In this document: positions 5,211 through 7,367 of the stretch, one piece after another
How the letters are laid out: each line of letters opens with the position of its first letter
How positions within the stretch are numbered: the stretch's first letter is position 1
The notes under the pieces: generated by a model
What the model saw: only the letters and a program-made list of their open reading frames with translations
Database searches by the model: none
Told to the model about the DNA's origin: nothing
Assembly (NCBI GenBank): GCA_002782345.1
Contig: PFHO01000068.1
Span: 1 to 7,367, forward strand
Origin: Candidatus Moranbacteria bacterium CG_4_8_14_3_um_filter_34_16
GTDB lineage: Bacteria; Patescibacteriota; Minisyncoccia; Moranbacterales; UBA2206
DNA: 7,367 nt
Direction: 5' to 3'
Made by a program: the position numbers and the translations under genes

Positions 5211-7340
5211 CTATTTAGGTGAAACTTCTTGCCAACTGCCACAACTTGGACAATGTATTTTTTTATCAGAACAATTTGAACATAGCGTGCTTGATTCAAT
5301 ATTACCGCATCTATTGGTAGACAGCTTTAAACAACTGGCTTTTTCGGATATAATATCTTTTCCGCAATTATTCGCACAAGAAAGTCCAGTAGAACTATAA
5401 TCGCAAATATATTCATATTCCGGTTGTTTAGTTCCCACAACCAGATGAGGATCATCGCAACTGTCCAGTTGAGTTTGAGTTTCGCCATCACATATATCCT
5501 CTGGTTTTGGATCAGGTTCCCAATCACTATCCACACACGGCGCTACGACTTTATAAGGTAAAAATACAGTTACTGGATCTACAGTTGAAACCGCCGGATA
5601 TCCAATTACAACAGCTTCATAATCTCCCGGCGCAGTTTTTACCGCCCTTGATAACGAACCAGAAGTGCTACCTTCTGTTCCATCTAAACTTCTTATATAT
5701 CTAAATATTCTAACCCAGTCAGAATCATTATTATCTATAAGACCAGTCATTTCAGCGTAGTCCCAGTATCCATTGTCGCAAGTGCTAAGAGATATAGCCT
5801 CCCCGTATAAAGTTGCTTCTTCGCCGGGTTCATAAATTTTTTTGTCTAATGTTGCCAAATATGTTGCTCCCGTATGATAATGATCGGCATATGGACCATC
5901 ACCACCCTCATATCCTCCCGGCACCGTAAACGTTACCGCTTCCGTTCTTGCGGGAAAAGCAAAGAAACTTGTTAGCAAGAAAAATAATATCATTCCCAAA
6001 AATTTTATTAGATCTTTTTTCAGAAAGATCAAGGCTAAACTAAAAACTGTGCTAATTAAAACCATTCCTATTATGATACTTCTCCAATTCAAACCATTTT
6101 TTTCTTTTGGTTTGTCTTGAATTGGTTTGTCTTGAATAATTTCCTGCGGAGAAACCGCATTTTTTTCTCCCAATTGAAAACCTTGTTCGTCCAAAATTTT
6201 TCCATCTGCAGTTTTTATCCGCGCTGTTCCATTGGGATCGGAGCAATCGGAAGTTATCGGGATATTGATTGCCATATTTTTCATTTGATCAGTTTCCTTT
6301 AATGCTTTCTCTGTCGGTCTGGTGCAAGCATTTCCTCGAGAATCATTTATGCTAACCACCACTATCAAATCGGAAAATTGCGAACCGCCCAAACGAGATT
6401 CCGGGAAACTATCCGCTGAAGCTGTCCAGTTGAAAGTTAGGTTGGCGGTTTCTCCTTTTTTGTATTGATTTTTATCCAATCTAATGTTTTGAATTGTAGC
6501 GCTAGCGCCATAAAGAACATAGTGAAAAACCACTCTGTTGGAAATGACTTTCCCGGCGTTGTTTTTCAGAACCAACGCCACATCATAAGCCTGGGGTTTT
6601 TCCTCTTTGGGTAAAATCAGATCTACGGTTCTTTTTTCGTTAGAATTCAAGGTTATCGCTGTTTGGGTTTCTTCATTGACTTTTTCTCCAAACATTGAGC
6701 GAAAATATGTTTCAAAAAAAGGTGTGACTGTTTGCGTCGCGTTGAAAGTGTTTTGCATATCGCAAGTCGCTATCAAAGTTTCTTCTTTTTTTATGTCCAC
6801 TCCTTGATTGGGTAGATATTTTTTTTTCGCACTGTCGCCTTTGATTGTCAAAAAACAAGTTTCTGGTTGGATGTTGATAAATTGATTGGTGCCTGATAAT
6901 TTTATCTCTCCCGCTTTTGCCATTCCCAATGGAAGACCGCTACTATTTTCACTAATCACCCAAACTTCAAAATTGCCAGCTAAATAATCCGGAGCGGTAT
7001 AGCTGATAACTTTTTCTATTGATTGATTTTCAGCCAAGTTGATAATTTCCGAATAAACTTTTTCATCAACAACCGTTGAACCGCCTTGCGCGTTCTTTTG
7101 TTTTAATGACACAGCATAAATGATATCCGGCTGAGCTTGTTTGCCGTTGTCCAAACGAAAGCTGATGGTTAATTGATTTTTATCTTGACTGTTTATTTTA
7201 GCATTGTATATTCCAACATCGGCTAAAATTATCGCTTCTTGCGTCTTCTTTTCTTCCGCTTGAGATTGGAAAACCGGCAAGAAAAAAATCAGACTGAAAA
7301 CAATCGCTTTTAGCGCTAATTTGTTTTTGGAATGTTTCAT
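5211..7340 (-). CDS. Exported multidomain surface protein, Cys-rich C-terminus, function unknown
   Basis: I do not recognise a named family. The 709-aa product starts with a signal peptide (about 1-28; KNKLALK, a hydrophobic core, likely cleavage after QSQA). Three probable beta-sandwich (CARDB/Ig-like) segments follow at about 36-150, 152-275 and 280-390, with cysteines paired by spacing at 162/193 and 339/366. A polar linker carries a tandem IQDKP repeat (402-411). Two hydrophobic helices (about 421-440 and 446-464), joined by KKDLIK, form a membrane hairpin; the second looks like another signal peptide with possible cleavage after ARTEA (468). A fourth beta-rich domain (469-600) is followed by a 12-cysteine tail. 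The tail carries W-x-PDP...C-x-GE...GTK (607-638) and a CSNC...CPSC knuckle (687-700). Both halves should lie outside the cell. ATG at 7340 has no Shine-Dalgarno; a terminator follows. Adhesion or envelope architecture is a guess. Confidence 0.9.
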   Translation of the reverse strand: MKHSKNKLALKAIVFSLIFFLPVFQSQAEEKKTQEAIILADVGIYNAKINSQDKNQLTISFRLDNGKQAQPDIIYAVSLKQKNAQGGSTVVDEKVYSEIINLAENQSIEKVISYTAPDYLAGNFEVWVISENSSGLPLGMAKAGEIKLSGTNQFINIQPETCFLTIKGDSAKKKYLPNQGVDIKKEETLIATCDMQNTFNATQTVTPFFETYFRSMFGEKVNEETQTAITLNSNEKRTVDLILPKEEKPQAYDVALVLKNNAGKVISNRVVFHYVLYGASATIQNIRLDKNQYKKGETANLTFNWTASADSFPESRLGGSQFSDLIVVVSINDSRGNACTRPTEKALKETDQMKNMAINIPITSDCSDPNGTARIKTADGKILDEQGFQLGEKNAVSPQEIIQDKPIQDKPKEKNGLNWRSIIIGMVLISTVFSLALIFLKKDLIKFLGMILFFLLTSFFAFPARTEAVTFTVPGGYEGGDGPYADHYHTGATYLATLDKKIYEPGEEATLYGEAISLSTCDNGYWDYAEMTGLIDNNDSDWVRIFRYIRSLDGTEGSTSGSLSRAVKTAPGDYEAVVIGYPAVSTVDPVTVFLPYKVVAPCVDSDWEPDPKPEDICDGETQTQLDSCDDPHLVVGTKQPEYEYICDYSSTGLSCANNCGKDIISEKASCLKLSTNRCGNIESSTLCSNCSDKKIHCPSCGSWQEVSPK
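6011..6030. repeat. Inverted repeat inside the surface-protein gene at the domain junction
   Basis: GATCTTT (6011-6017) and AAAGATC (6024-6030) are perfect 7-bp arms around a 6-nt loop. The repeat lies exactly in the codons for the short cytoplasmic turn KKDLIK between the two membrane helices. On the minus strand it is followed by TAATAAAATTTTT and then an in-frame ATG (5991-5993). It may be chance, or the relic of an intergenic region from a gene fusion. Confidence 0.4.
6109..6138 (-). repeat. 15-bp tandem duplication encoding IQDKP-IQDKP
   Basis: Two adjacent 15-bp units (6109-6123 and 6124-6138) agree at 14 of 15 positions on the plus strand (GGTTTGTCTTGAAT followed by T or A). They encode the repeated IQDKP in the polar linker just before the membrane hairpin of the surface protein. 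The unit length is a multiple of three, so changes in copy number would keep the frame. Confidence 0.8.
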
Positions 7341-7346
7341 TTTTTT

Positions 7347-7352
7347 ATTTTA
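7347..7352 (-). promoter_or_regulatory. Candidate -10 element for the surface-protein gene
   Basis: The minus strand reads TAAAAT, six A residues, then the ATG at 7340. The visible 27-nt leader contains a single G and no Shine-Dalgarno. As a -10 element this would place the transcript start at the ATG. The -35 region lies mostly outside the window, so support is limited. Confidence 0.3.
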
Positions 7353-7367
7353 AAAAATTTTATTAAC

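Noticed and set aside
501..7340. Alternative genetic code (TGA read as glycine, as in Gracilibacteria/Absconditabacteria)
   Set aside because: All four genes read through with no in-frame TGA and use ordinary glycine codons. The stops are TAA and TAG, so there is no positive evidence, although four genes cannot exclude it.

Overview
The window is strongly AT-rich. It carries four complete protein genes, all on the minus strand, plus about 500 bp of apparently non-coding DNA at the left end. Ordered along transcription (right to left) they are: a large exported, cysteine-rich surface protein of unknown function (5211-7340); the DNA translocase ftsK/spoIIIE (2660-5062); a RodZ-type membrane protein with an N-terminal helix-turn-helix (1652-2644); and recA (501-1493, or 1508 if a TTG start is used). 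I see no mobile element, CRISPR array, tRNA or rRNA.

The likely source is a small-genome, AT-rich bacterium of the Candidate Phyla Radiation (Patescibacteria, Parcubacteria/Moranbacteria-like). The reasons are the compact layout, the lysine-, isoleucine- and phenylalanine-rich proteins, the RodZ with an inserted Ig-like domain, and the surface-protein motif of the type W-x-PDP ... C-x-GE ... TQ ... C ... GTK, which I associate with Parcubacteria exported proteins. This assignment is inference. The four stop codons are TAA, TAA, TAA and TAG, and no in-frame TGA occurs, so nothing suggests a recoded TGA.

Transcription units: the surface-protein gene ends 30 bp before a strong hairpin terminator (5154-5180), so ftsK begins a new unit just beyond it. 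ftsK and rodZ are 15 bp apart and probably co-transcribed. recA follows after a gap of about 150 bp and may have its own promoter. A second terminator with the same stem sequence lies at 261-287, about 210 bp past recA. None of the four ATG starts has a recognisable Shine-Dalgarno sequence. Three have a -10-like hexamer 6-8 nt upstream, which suggests leaderless mRNAs.

Functionally, ftsK (chromosome segregation at the septum), rodZ (cell shape and MreB anchoring in other bacteria) and recA (recombination) keep the order spoIIIE...rodZ...recA known from Firmicutes such as Bacillus subtilis, with the intervening genes (including pgsA and cinA) absent. The most unusual item is the surface protein. 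It looks like two exported proteins joined through an internal transmembrane hairpin that resembles a second signal peptide, and it ends in a tail with 12 cysteines.
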